This document shows positions 14,637 to 23,167 of a DNA stretch of 64,000 nucleotides, piece after piece. The stretch covers positions 5,146,001 through 5,210,000 of the forward strand of contig NZ_CP160205.1 of assembly GCF_041080815.1 (NCBI RefSeq), read 5' to 3'. Within the stretch, counting starts at the first letter, position 1, and each line of letters opens with the position of its first letter. A program made the position numbers and the translations under genes. Under the pieces are notes generated by a model, which worked only from the letters and a program-made list of their open reading frames with translations, was not told the origin of the DNA and did not search any database. This stretch comes from Mucilaginibacter yixingensis (lineage in GTDB: Bacteria; Bacteroidota; Bacteroidia; Sphingobacteriales; Sphingobacteriaceae).

Positions 14637-17348
14637 ATGGCGGTCAACTACGCCTTTCCTATGTTAAACCACCAAAATTTCCGCCAAGTTTACGACCAGA
14701 GTGCAGGCAGTGTGATCGCACTCGACGGGCAAGGGGTTATCGTGTACGCGAATCCCGCAGCAGTGCGCGACCTGTTCATGGACCTGGATTATGCCGGCCG
14801 GCCTGCACGCGATTTCTTCAGCGGCCCGGATAAAGAAGTGCTCCAAGAGGAGGAGTTTACGCTGGAAAAAGAAGGAGAACCGGTGTTCGTCCTGGTGAGT
14901 TCGGCAAACTTTACCGATACCAACGGGCTGACCCTGACTTACTGGATGATCCGCGACATTAGCGCGCTGAAGAAAAAAGAATACCTGCTGGCCTACCTCA
15001 ACACCGCCACGGAAGAACTTTCACGGGCCCGGGATACCAAAGGAGCACTGGCTAAGATCTCCCAGCTGATCGTTCCGAAGTTCGCCACCTGGTTCAGTAT
15101 CGACCTGATCCACGACGGCCGGTTGGAGGAACTGGTGCTTGCCCATGAAGACCCGGGCATGATCCGCTGGGCGCGTACCTACCGGGAAGCCTATCCGACC
15201 GATCTGAAAAGTGATTCCGGCGCGGCCAGGGTCGTTAAGACCGGTGAGCCCAGTTTTGTCCCGCAGGTCACCGAGGCCATGGTCCGGGGTTCCATTAAAG
15301 ACCCCGATCAGCTGGAAGCGATCCTAAGGCTCAACCTGCAGTCGGTGATCACGGTAGCGATCTACCATAAGGAAACGATCACCGGCCTGATCAGCTTTGT
15401 GTCTTCGGTTACGGGCCAGTATTACGATGAAGCTGACCTCCGGTTCGCGCAGAACCTGGCCAACCATATCGGGCTGGCGCTGGAAAATGCCCGGCTGAAC
15501 GAACAGTTGGAACACACCCGCGTGCAACTGGAGTCTGCGCTCTCCTCCGGGCTGGTGGGTACCTGGACCTACGATATGGAAAACGACCGGTTTTACCCCG
15601 ATCAGAACCTCGCCCGCATGTTTGGCATGCCCTATGAGCCGGGAGGCTGCAGCCGCGCCGCCTATATGGACCTATTGCATCCGGACGATGCACCGTTGAT
15701 CAATGCGCAACGGCAGCACCCCGTTGTGCAGGGAGGGCAATACGAGACCGAATACCGCGTGATCGTTAATGGTGCCGTCCGCTGGTTCTTCGCGCGGGGG
15801 CAGACCCGTCCGGGTGCGGATGGTCACCTTCCGGTATTCACCGGCGTGATCGTCGATGTGACCGAACGGAAAGCAGCCGAACTGGCCCTGAAAGAAAGCG
15901 GCGAACTGTTCCGCTTCCTGGCCGACGCCATACCACATAAGATCTGGACCGCCAACCCGCAGGGACAGGCGACCTATTATAACCAGGGCTGGTATGAATA
16001 TACCGGTATCCGGGATTTTGAAGAACTGCGGGAAAAGGTATGGGACATTCTGCATCCTGACGACCGGCCGGTCGCAGAAGCGGAATGGCCAAAGGCCATG
16101 GCCAGCGGTCAGGGCATGCAGATGGAGAGCCGTTTTCGCAGACATGACGGTACCTACCGCTGGCATTTGTCGCGGTTCTCCGCGCACCGGGATGCCGAGG
16201 GCCATATCCAGCTTTGGGTAGGCACCAGCACCGACATCCACGAGCAGAAGGAGAACGAGCAGCGTAAAGATGAATTTCTATCCATCGCCAGTCATGAACT
16301 CAAAACCCCGCTGACCAGTATCAAAGCCTTTAACCAGCTGATGAAGCGGACCAGGGATGAAGCGCGCCTTGCCGGATTTATCGATAAGTCGGCCGATCAT
16401 ATTTACCGCCTGGAGCGGCTGATCAATGACCTGCTGGATGTGACCAAGATCAACGCGGGCAAAGTGGTCTACACGGCGGAAACTTTTGTTTTCAGTGCGC
16501 TCCTTCGGGAAAGCATAGACAATATGCAGTACAATGCCAGCCATGAGATCATCCTGGAAAGCGCAGCAGATGTCCCTTTCACCGGCGACCGGCTCCGCCT
16601 GGAACGGGTCATCAATAATTTCCTGACCAATGCCGCGAAATATTCGCCGGATGGGAGCCGGATACTGGTCAATAATTTCGTGGAAGGCGACAGCCTGGTC
16701 GTGTCGGTACAAGATTTCGGCATCGGGATCGCCCCCGAGAATCTCGACAAGCTCTTTGACCGTTATTACCGCGTAGACAATACGGCGATGCGTTTCGACG
16801 GCCTGGGCCTCGGGCTCTTCATTTCCGCCGAGATCCTCCGCCGCCACCAGGGCAGTTTCTGGATCGAAAGTGAACCGGGCAAAGGCTCGACCTTTTATTT
16901 CCGGTTGCCCCTGCCGGCCGATAATACCCCTGTGATCCAAAAGTCTACCGCTTACCTCGACAGCAAGATCACCATCAACTGCCTACCTGCTGAACATACC
17001 CTGGAAGTGGATTGGAGCGGCTTTCAGGACCTGGCCTCGGTACAGCGCGGCTGCCTGCTGATGCTGGATTACCTCTCGCGCAACCATTGCGACCGGGTGG
17101 TCAACGACAATACCCATGTCCAGGGCAACTGGTCGGAAGCCGTCGAATGGGTTGGAAACGAATGGTTCCCGATGATGGAAAAGGCAGGGCTGAAATATTT
17201 CGCGCATGTCTTCTCACCCAGCACCTTTAGTCAGCTGGCGGCCAAAAAGAGCATCGATATCATGGCCGGCATTGTAACCACCCAATATTTTACCGACCTG
17301 GAGCTCGCACGGGGCTGGATCGCCCGTCAGCCCCGCGATCCGGCCTGA
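14637..17348 (+). CDS. Multi-domain PAS/GAF sensor histidine kinase with extra C-terminal domain
   Basis: A 903-residue soluble protein. Domains in order: PAS (about 12-120), GAF (about 125-285), PAS (about 300-415), PAS (about 420-530, with WYEYTGI and HPDDRP), HisKA with His553 (SIASHELKTP), HATPase (about 650-765, NNFLTNAAKYS, VQDFGIGIA, GLGLGLFI), and a further domain of about 135 residues (767-903). That last part (ITINCLPAEHTLEVDWSGFQ, LMLDYLSRNHCDRVVNDNTHV, GLKYFAHVFSP) resembles the STAS/SpoIIAA-like domain that Bacteroidota use as a separate protein. The ATG at 14661 is an alternative start better placed relative to the -7 box. Ligands unknown. Confidence 0.9.
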   Translation: MAVNYAFPMLNHQNFRQVYDQSAGSVIALDGQGVIVYANPAAVRDLFMDLDYAGRPARDFFSGPDKEVLQEEEFTLEKEGEPVFVLVSSANFTDTNGLTLTYWMIRDISALKKKEYLLAYLNTATEELSRARDTKGALAKISQLIVPKFATWFSIDLIHDGRLEELVLAHEDPGMIRWARTYREAYPTDLKSDSGAARVVKTGEPSFVPQVTEAMVRGSIKDPDQLEAILRLNLQSVITVAIYHKETITGLISFVSSVTGQYYDEADLRFAQNLANHIGLALENARLNEQLEHTRVQLESALSSGLVGTWTYDMENDRFYPDQNLARMFGMPYEPGGCSRAAYMDLLHPDDAPLINAQRQHPVVQGGQYETEYRVIVNGAVRWFFARGQTRPGADGHLPVFTGVIVDVTERKAAELALKESGELFRFLADAIPHKIWTANPQGQATYYNQGWYEYTGIRDFEELREKVWDILHPDDRPVAEAEWPKAMASGQGMQMESRFRRHDGTYRWHLSRFSAHRDAEGHIQLWVGTSTDIHEQKENEQRKDEFLSIASHELKTPLTSIKAFNQLMKRTRDEARLAGFIDKSADHIYRLERLINDLLDVTKINAGKVVYTAETFVFSALLRESIDNMQYNASHEIILESAADVPFTGDRLRLERVINNFLTNAAKYSPDGSRILVNNFVEGDSLVVSVQDFGIGIAPENLDKLFDRYYRVDNTAMRFDGLGLGLFISAEILRRHQGSFWIESEPGKGSTFYFRLPLPADNTPVIQKSTAYLDSKITINCLPAEHTLEVDWSGFQDLASVQRGCLLMLDYLSRNHCDRVVNDNTHVQGNWSEAVEWVGNEWFPMMEKAGLKYFAHVFSPSTFSQLAAKKSIDIMAGIVTTQYFTDLELARGWIARQPRDPA

Positions 17349-17443
17349 TTCAACTGCTGCTGTTCATCGTTAATTTTTATTCTCGAATGCATGCCGGATG
17401 TCGCTTCTGCTGCCAGCCTGCGTCGTCTTTCGTCATAATAGTA

Positions 17444-17451
17444 TATTTTTG
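17444..17451 (+). promoter_or_regulatory. Probable -7 box (TATTTTTG) of the crtI relic
   Basis: A TAnnTTTG match 54 nt before the ATG at 17505 in AT-rich sequence; no clear -33 element. It may be the surviving promoter of the carotenoid gene. Confidence 0.4.
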
Positions 17452-17504
17452 TACTAAAATCATTTTATAGTATATAATTGAATTATAATTGCCTAACCAA
17501 GCTT

Positions 17505-17812
17505 ATGATGCAGACACCTGAAGTTGCAGTTATCGGTTCCGGTTTTTCCGGTATAAGCGCCGCGGCGTACCTGGCCAAGGCCGGTTGCCGGGTGGATGTT
17601 TACGAAAAGAACGCGGAGACCGGCGGCCGTGCCCGCCGGCTGGTCACCCATGGCTACACCTTTGATATGGGTGCGAGCTGGTACTGAATGCCCGAAGTAT
17701 TTGAGCAATTCTTCCAGGATTTCGGGCACCGGGCCGCTGACTTTTATAAACTTCAGCAACTCGACCCGGGTTTTACCGTCGTTTTCGGGGAGCAGGATGT
17801 TTTAACAGTTCC
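17505..17812 (+). pseudogene. crtI: Phytoene desaturase N-terminal relic (nonsense and truncated)
   Basis: The frame encodes the FAD-binding start of CrtI-type desaturases: VAVIGSGFSGISAAAYLAKAG, a GGRAR motif, then FTFDMG-like YTFDMGASWY. A TGA at 17685 replaces the Trp of the family's SWYWMP motif, and the same frame continues MPEVFEQFFQDFGHRAADFY and VVFGEQDVLTVP before family similarity stops abruptly near 17812. An intact CrtI has about 490 residues, so roughly 80% is missing. The enzyme normally desaturates phytoene to lycopene. It cannot be functional here. Unrelated recombinase-like sequence follows directly. Confidence 0.85.
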
Positions 17813-17815
17813 AAA

Positions 17816-17962
17816 GGTAGCAAATCACAGATGCGTAAACTTACAGGCAAAGAAGACGATATTAAATCATTGGTGAATAAAAAAATATCTTATAGTGCTA
17901 TAGGTAGAATTCTTGGCGTTCACCGCTTAACCGTCTCTTCATTTGTACGTGAAAAAATATAA
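17816..17962 (+). pseudogene. C-terminal tail of a site-specific recombinase (HTH fragment)
   Basis: A frame entering from the crtI junction reads KGSKS and MRKLTGKEDDIKSLVNKK, then ISYSAIGRILGVHRLTVSSF, ending at 17962. The GxPKGSK-like lead-in and the final helix-turn-helix match the C-terminal DNA-binding end of serine resolvase/invertase proteins. The catalytic domain is absent. An ATG at 17831 could in principle produce a 43-residue HTH peptide. I read it as debris from a mobile element that broke crtI. Confidence 0.55.
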
Positions 17963-18175
17963 AACCTGTTTAAATTAAAGCGACAAGTCTGCGACCCGCT
18001 GAACCCACCATCCCTTATTCAACTGTTAAGCAACAAACAGCGCGAGCCGGGTAAAAAGTCAAGGCCGGGCGGGGCCGCTGAAAGCGAACAACTCCCGCCC
18101 GCTTGTATAGCCTTTACTTTTTATCCCGGCGGTGGGCTATCTTTGCGGCACAGGTGAATAAGGAATGGTATCTGA

Positions 18176-18352
18176 TGGAATATAAGCGATGAGGATAATG
18201 CCAGGCTGTTAAATTTATATACTTACTACGTTATAAGATATTATAACAGGAAGACCTATTATGCTATTAACGAGGATGTTTTTACAAAAATTTCGGAAGA
18301 GTTTATGGACCTGTTTGATTTCTTCAAGACATCCTGGGCAAGAGCTGTATAA
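18176..18352 (+). pseudogene. Unidentified gene remnant
   Basis: A 58-codon frame without a suitable start reads DEDNARLLNLYTYYVIR and then KTYYAINEDVFTKISEEFMD, ending SWARAV at 18352. The residues look like real protein, but the family is not recognised and there is a stop just upstream. A TATCTTTG box at 18138-18145 lies at a suitable distance for a plus-strand promoter. The IS21 element begins 11 bp after the stop. The rest of 17,963-18,175 holds no recognisable gene. Confidence 0.4.
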
Positions 18353-18363
18353 TACGGAGAAGT

Positions 18364-18395
18364 TGACCAGGTGATTCCGTGGCAAATTGACCACC
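18364..18395. repeat. IS21 left-end transposase-binding repeats
   Basis: Two TGACCA motifs 24 bp apart (18364 and 18388), matching the reverse complement of the right-end series. Confidence 0.75.
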
Positions 18396-18453
18396 CAAAG
18401 TGCTGGCGAACGAGCGCAGCGAACGCTGTAGAAGCGTTGTCAAAAGTAGTTAT

Positions 18454-19215
18454 TTAAAGTGTGTTTTGCAGATAGCTTTTTTCGGGCTCTGCGGGCCTTC
18501 TTTTTCTCATCGACTCTCCCTTTAGTTCCATCCGGTGCGCATCATGCACGATGCGGTCGAGGATAGCATCAGCGATCGTCTTTTCACCAATGACCTCATA
18601 CCATTTACTGACCGGCAGCTGAGAGGTGATGATCAGGGATGTCTTACCGTGCCTGTCCTCAATGATCTCCATCAGTGCGGCCCTGCTCTGCGCATCAAAA
18701 GGTTGTATACCGAAGTCATCCAGGATCAGTAGTTGCTGGCGTTCCAGTTTGGCTACATCCTTCATGTAGGAACCATCTGCCTTGGCCATCTTCAGCTTAG
18801 CAAAGAGTTTGGGTGTGCTGGCATAGAACACGCGGTAACCCAGTATGCAGGCTTGGTGTCCGATAGCAGAAGCGATATAGCTTTTGCCGATACCGGTGCT
18901 GCCTGTGATCAACAGGTTCTCATTCCGGTCAATAAAGTGGCAGTCTGCCAGGCGCATTACCTGATTGCGGTCGATACTACGGTCGGCATGGTAGTGGATG
19001 TTCTCTACCGAGGCCTTATAGCGGAACTTAGCATACATGATCGTACGCTCTATGCGCCTGTTCTGCCGGTCGTCCCATTCGGCCTCTACCAGGTGGGCCA
19101 GCAGTTCATCAGTGGTGTATTCTGCGGTCTGTCCCGTTTCCAGGCAGCTTTTAAAGGCATGGTACATGCCATAGAACTTCAGTTTGCGAAGTTTGTCTAA
19201 GGTGTTCGTGTTCAT
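18454..19215 (-). CDS. istB: IS21-family helper ATPase IstB
   Basis: A 253-residue AAA+ ATPase related to DnaC. It has an N-terminal IstB helical region (LRKLKFYGMYHAFKSCLE), Walker A GSTGIGKS (105-112), Walker B LLILDDFG (162-169), sensor-1 SLIITSQLP and an arginine-finger region DRIVHDAHRMEL. IstB assembles on DNA and activates IstA for target capture. It starts 20 nt downstream of the istA stop. Length and motifs look complete. Confidence 0.95.
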   Translation of the reverse strand: MNTNTLDKLRKLKFYGMYHAFKSCLETGQTAEYTTDELLAHLVEAEWDDRQNRRIERTIMYAKFRYKASVENIHYHADRSIDRNQVMRLADCHFIDRNENLLITGSTGIGKSYIASAIGHQACILGYRVFYASTPKLFAKLKMAKADGSYMKDVAKLERQQLLILDDFGIQPFDAQSRAALMEIIEDRHGKTSLIITSQLPVSKWYEVIGEKTIADAILDRIVHDAHRMELKGESMRKRRPAEPEKSYLQNTL

Positions 19216-19235
19216 ATCGATCTGTTCATTAATGG

Positions 19236-20786
19236 TTATTTATAGTAGTTCTCTCCCCGGATATTGTCATGGCTGGGCATAGGCAGCTCGTCAGCAAATA
19301 AGCTTTCCTCGTAGCTGTCCATCTTGTTCTCCAGTATCTGCTGTATGGTCTTGTAGTTGTACACGCCATAGCCGAGCGCACGCCTGCAAGCGCTGGCCAG
19401 CCTTTCGTTACCTGCCTTGCGCGCCAGGCTGAGGATACCGATACAGGAGCGGTAAGCTTGTTCCGGATGTTGCTTTCGGTCCAGTATCTTCAGGATGTAA
19501 AGCCTCACATCCTCGTGAATGGATGCTGCCCATTCCAGGAACTTATCGGGTGTCCATTCGGTCATAAAGCGGTGTGTCGAAGCCAGGTGATCTTTATCCG
19601 TTGTGTAGCTGTAAGGGCTTTTGATGCGCCTGTGCATGGCGATGCGTTCATAGTGGTAGTAGACTTCTACGTTGGTGCGGGAATACAGCAGTTTGACCTT
19701 CCTGCCGATAAAGCGGTACGGTACGCTGTAGTAGTGTTTGTCGATACCCAGACAAACATGTCCGTTCTTCATTACAGTGGCCTGGTGCTGCCGTTTGAAC
19801 TCATAACGTAATGCCGGTAATGGCGAGAGTGCCTGGCGTTCTATCTCCTCGAACTGGAGCTTTCTGCTGTAATTGCGGCCTTTCAGCGGCTGGCTGTTAT
19901 GTGCTTCTAAAGCGACCTTGATCGCGATATTCAGTTCTGCAAGGGTATGATAGGCCTCTTTGCGAACAGGTGCGTAGATACGGCTGTAAACGATCTTAAC
20001 GGCTCCTTCTACCAGTGCTTTGTCACGAGGGCGGTACGCCCTCGCTGGTAAGATGGTCGTTCCGTAATGGTCGGCAAAGTCAGCAAAGGTCTCGTTCAGC
20101 GTTGGCTCATAGCGGTTACTCTTGGTAACGGCAGCCTTCAGGTTGTCGGGAACGATGGCGGCAGGTACGCCGCCATAAAAGTGCAGGGCATTCTCACAGG
20201 CTGCTATAAAGTCTTCTTTCTGCTGGCTCAGCACAGCTTCTACGTAAGTTAGTTGGCTGGCGCCAAGGATAGCAACGAACACCTCGGCCTCGATGACCTC
20301 ACCGGTATCCTTGTCCGCTATGCTTAGCTTTTCACCGGCAAAGTCCACATACAGCTTATCACCGGCTTTATGATCCAGGTGCATCGTGGGGTTCACGCGG
20401 GCTTTCCACTGGTTGTAATAAAAGCAGAATTGGGTGTACTTGAACCCGTCAGGGAACTCTTTGATATAAGCTTCCCACAGGATGCGGCGGTTCATACCGA
20501 CACGCTTTAACTCTTTATCTATCTGCGGGAAACAGCGTTGCAGGGCCACCATTCGCTTGTCCGGGGGACGTTCACTGCTTTTGCCAAAGAAGTCCTCCAG
20601 CTCCTTATCATTAAGGGTATTGATTTCCTCGAACGTAAAGCCGCTGGCATCGAACGCAATAAGGTACTTCTTTGCGGTATTGCGTGACACGCCGGTCTGG
20701 GCCGCTATCGATAGCTTGCTGCGGCCCTGGCTGTACATCCTGAGGATCTGTCTTATCTTACTCATGCTTATCGTAGTGTTGGCCAT
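19236..20786 (-). CDS. istA: IS21-family transposase IstA
   Basis: A 516-residue DDE transposase. It has an N-terminal helix-turn-helix (KLSIAAQTGVSRNTAKKYL, about 24-42) and an RNase H-like core with Asp148 (LYVDFAG), Asp214 (IVPDNLKAAV) and Glu260 (KALVEGAV). A beta-barrel region follows (VCLGIDKHYYSVPYRFIGRK). It cuts and joins the element ends with help from IstB. No frameshift or stop, so it looks intact. The ATG at 20786 leaves about 60 bp to the innermost right-end repeat. Confidence 0.95.
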   Translation of the reverse strand: MANTTISMSKIRQILRMYSQGRSKLSIAAQTGVSRNTAKKYLIAFDASGFTFEEINTLNDKELEDFFGKSSERPPDKRMVALQRCFPQIDKELKRVGMNRRILWEAYIKEFPDGFKYTQFCFYYNQWKARVNPTMHLDHKAGDKLYVDFAGEKLSIADKDTGEVIEAEVFVAILGASQLTYVEAVLSQQKEDFIAACENALHFYGGVPAAIVPDNLKAAVTKSNRYEPTLNETFADFADHYGTTILPARAYRPRDKALVEGAVKIVYSRIYAPVRKEAYHTLAELNIAIKVALEAHNSQPLKGRNYSRKLQFEEIERQALSPLPALRYEFKRQHQATVMKNGHVCLGIDKHYYSVPYRFIGRKVKLLYSRTNVEVYYHYERIAMHRRIKSPYSYTTDKDHLASTHRFMTEWTPDKFLEWAASIHEDVRLYILKILDRKQHPEQAYRSCIGILSLARKAGNERLASACRRALGYGVYNYKTIQQILENKMDSYEESLFADELPMPSHDNIRGENYYK

Positions 20787-20846
20787 TAGTGAAGTTGTTA
20801 AACCTCAAAAATAGGCCTGCTTCTACAGCATATGTGGCTCGTTCGG

Positions 20847-20925
20847 GGTGGTCAGTTTCCTCCGAAATCAGGTGGTCACTTTCCCGCGGAATCGGTGGTC
20901 AGTTTGCGCCGAAATCAGGTGGTCA
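20847..20925. repeat. IS21 right-end array of four GGTGGTCA repeats
   Basis: Copies start at 20847, 20871, 20894 and 20918, a regular 23-24 bp spacing that puts them on one face of the helix. Intervening bases are also similar (AAATCA or GGAATC before each copy). These are the expected transposase-binding sites of an IS21 end, here unusually numerous. Confidence 0.75.
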
Positions 20926-21087
20926 ATATCAGCGAATTCTCCATTTAGGCACTCCCACAGCTTACTACCAATCTGATATGCATTGTTTTGATTTTTGCAG
21001 TCTCGTAAACTGTTGAATATTTCGTTGGATCAAATACATGTAATATATTTAGATATTTTAAAGTAAGATATTGTCAATGCAATAACG

Positions 21088-22560
21088 ATGGAAAGAATTG
21101 ATATTTTAAAGCAGCTTAGCTTTGGAGAAAGAATAGCCGAAGAAGAAAGAGATCAGTTAAGAAAATATTTCATGTCAACGGACCCTTACTATAGGGTTTT
21201 GAACGGTGAAGTTGATGTTATATACGGTCCTAAAGGGTCAGGCAAAAGCGCAATATATTCCATTATTGAAAGCGAATCAGAAGACCTTGCTAAGCGCAAT
21301 ATAAAAATCTTGTCAGCAGAGAACCCCAGAGGAAGTACGGCGTTTTCTGGGTTATCCACCGACCCTCCTACGTCAGAGATAGACTTTGTAAATCTTTGGA
21401 AGTTGTATTTCATTTTACTACTCAATAAAACGATTCAAGAGTTAAAAATTAAAACGAAAGATAGCGATGAAATTAATGAAACTCTTCAAAAATCTAATTT
21501 AATTCCTGCTTCGACTGGGCTAAAAAGCATTTTATCAGCTGCATATAATTATATTAAGCAATTAAGTAAAATTGAATCTATACAGCCCGGTGTCGATCTA
21601 AATGAATTGTCTGGGGTCCCCAATGGTATCAGTTTTAAGATTTCGTTTCGAGAGCCCAATCTAAATGAAGTTAACGGTGGTATAATTTCAATAGAAAAGC
21701 TGTTTGAGTTAGCGGATTCTGCTCTGAAAGAATCGTCGATATCTCTTTGGATTTTAATTGATAGGCTGGATGTTGCATTTTCTGACAATTTGGATCTCGA
21801 GACAAATGCATTGAGAGCCTTATTCAAAGTGTATAATGACCTCAAACCTTTTTCACGTATTATTTTAAAGGTTTTTCTTCGGAATGATATTTGGAAACGA
21901 ATAACTAAATCGGGGTTCAGAGAAGCGAGTCACGTGACTAAAACAATAACCATTGACTGGAGCAAAGAATCTATTTTAAACCTCATTATCTTACGGATTT
22001 TAAATAACGAAGCCGTTATAAAAGCGTTGAAAATAGATAGGAATTTTGTCGTAAAAGATATTGGTGAACAAGAAAAGTTATTTTACAGGTTATTTCCTGA
22101 TCAGGTAGATCAAGGAGCTAAAAAGCCAAAGACTTTAGATTGGATAATTACCCGGGTTAAGGACGGACAAGGCGTTTCTGCTCCACGTGAAGTGATACAC
22201 CTGCTAAACGAGGCCAAAACAGAACAAATTAGAAAAATTGAATTAGGAGAGAATGAAGCCGCCGGTGATGCATTGATTGGCCGAGCCGCAATGAAAGCAG
22301 CATTAGATAAGGTATCTAAAGTGCGTTTAGAGCAAACAATTTATGCTGAATTCCCGTCCTTAATTCAGTTCATTGAGGAGCTCAAAACTGAGAAAGCAGA
22401 GCAAACCACATCAACATTGGCCAGAATTTGGGGCAAAGACATCAACGAAGCTAGAGAAATTGCGCGCGAACTACATTCAATTGGACTATTTGAAGAGCGA
22501 GGCACTAAACAGGAACCAAGATACTGGACCCTTTTATGTACAGAAATGAGCTTAACATAA
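21088..22560 (+). CDS. P-loop ATPase, probable Sll1717 family (C-terminal frameshift)
   Basis: A 490-residue ATPase with Walker A GPKGSGKS (47-54) just after the EVDVIYGPKG lead-in, a Walker B-like ILIDRLD (222-228), and conserved FLRNDIWKRI and APREVIHLLNEA segments. This layout fits the stand-alone Sll1717-type ATPases, often found in defence islands; that role is inference. The end looks shifted: a single missing base near 22530 would give YWTPFMYRNELNITQG and run to a stop at 22628, resembling the usual LYR..L..QG ending. The gene is much more AT-rich than its neighbours, a sign of transfer. It stands alone between IS21 and the tRNA fragment. Confidence 0.78.
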   Translation: MERIDILKQLSFGERIAEEERDQLRKYFMSTDPYYRVLNGEVDVIYGPKGSGKSAIYSIIESESEDLAKRNIKILSAENPRGSTAFSGLSTDPPTSEIDFVNLWKLYFILLLNKTIQELKIKTKDSDEINETLQKSNLIPASTGLKSILSAAYNYIKQLSKIESIQPGVDLNELSGVPNGISFKISFREPNLNEVNGGIISIEKLFELADSALKESSISLWILIDRLDVAFSDNLDLETNALRALFKVYNDLKPFSRIILKVFLRNDIWKRITKSGFREASHVTKTITIDWSKESILNLIILRILNNEAVIKALKIDRNFVVKDIGEQEKLFYRLFPDQVDQGAKKPKTLDWIITRVKDGQGVSAPREVIHLLNEAKTEQIRKIELGENEAAGDALIGRAAMKAALDKVSKVRLEQTIYAEFPSLIQFIEELKTEKAEQTTSTLARIWGKDINEAREIARELHSIGLFEERGTKQEPRYWTLLCTEMSLT

Positions 22561-22849
22561 CCCAAGGTGCCGCAGATGGTCAAACAGAAGCCAATGATGA
22601 AGATGATTCACAGATAAGTCTATTTTGATATATCTTAAAATAACGGAATAGTTGAGCGAAGCGGCCTATTAACTCAAGATTTTTACTACCTGTATAAATC
22701 TAAAATATCCTCATTTTTTGAGTTGCAATGCAAATGCTCAGCTGGTTCAGAGCTTGCCTAACCACTTCCAATAATTTCTCAATTCTTGTATATCTCTTAT
22801 AAGAACAGGTTTCGTAATTTTTCTGGAAAATAGGAATGGAGTGCGAATG

Positions 22850-22994
22850 ATGAATTATTCAGCAAAGTTACGTTTATAGCTGCTGTAGCGTGCAAGAGCT
22901 TCCCGCATAAACACAAGCAACGCAGGACCTCTCATTTATTCGTTTGCCTTCTTGCACTTGATTGCTATAAACGTGTAGTGGCTCCATAATTCAT
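22850..22994. repeat. 145-bp multi-stem palindrome (possible ncRNA, MITE or element end)
   Basis: Nested arms pair symmetrically: ATGAATTAT (22850) with ATAATTCAT (22986), ACGTTTATAGC (22870) with GCTATAAACGT (22964), and TGCAAG (22891) with CTTGCA (22951). The unpaired spacers are 11 nt on both sides between the first and second stems. A further stem may form in the loop (GCAACG / CGTTTGC). It lies between the ATPase and the tRNA fragment. The remaining sequence of 22,629-23,167 shows no gene. Confidence 0.7.
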
Positions 22995-23167
22995 TTATTC
23001 ACTTTAAATCAAAATACGCATGATAACAACAGATTACTAGCAGATCACTTATCTTTATAAGGTCAAAAATCTTGGTATACTGTAAGGAATACGGTAGCTA
23101 GGCAGTAATATTATTAAAAAGAGTTTATTATCACATTATCAGTCACTTAAGACGATATACGGCATTC

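Larger units (their letters stand above)
18364..20925 (-). mobile_element. IS21-family insertion sequence, complete
   Basis: The element comprises istA and istB on the minus strand between inverted ends that both read TGACCA..TGATTycGkgGCAAA.TGACCAC inward. The outermost bases are TG...CA, as expected for IS21. Left-end copies of TGACCA lie at 18364 and 18388. At the right end, four copies of GGTGGTCA occur at 23-24 bp spacing. Immediate flanks (GGAGAAGT left, ATATCAGC right) show no duplication. Both genes look intact, so it may be active. It sits in the decayed crt region. Confidence 0.88.

Noticed and set aside
15672..16241. Minus-strand open frame of 189 codons in the same kinase gene
   Set aside because: Antisense shadow; the plus-strand PAS domains explain the sequence.
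16278..16940. Minus-strand open frame of 220 codons inside the PAS/GAF kinase gene
   Set aside because: It is the complement of the well-supported HisKA/HATPase coding sequence in GC-rich DNA. No domain or ribosome site.
20847..20925. Regular direct repeats that could look like a mini CRISPR array
   Set aside because: Units are only about 8 bp, spacing 23-24 bp is within the IS21 end, and matching copies occur at the left end.
22850..22994. Retron-like msr/msd RNA
   Set aside because: The nested arms are suggestive but no reverse transcriptase is encoded nearby.
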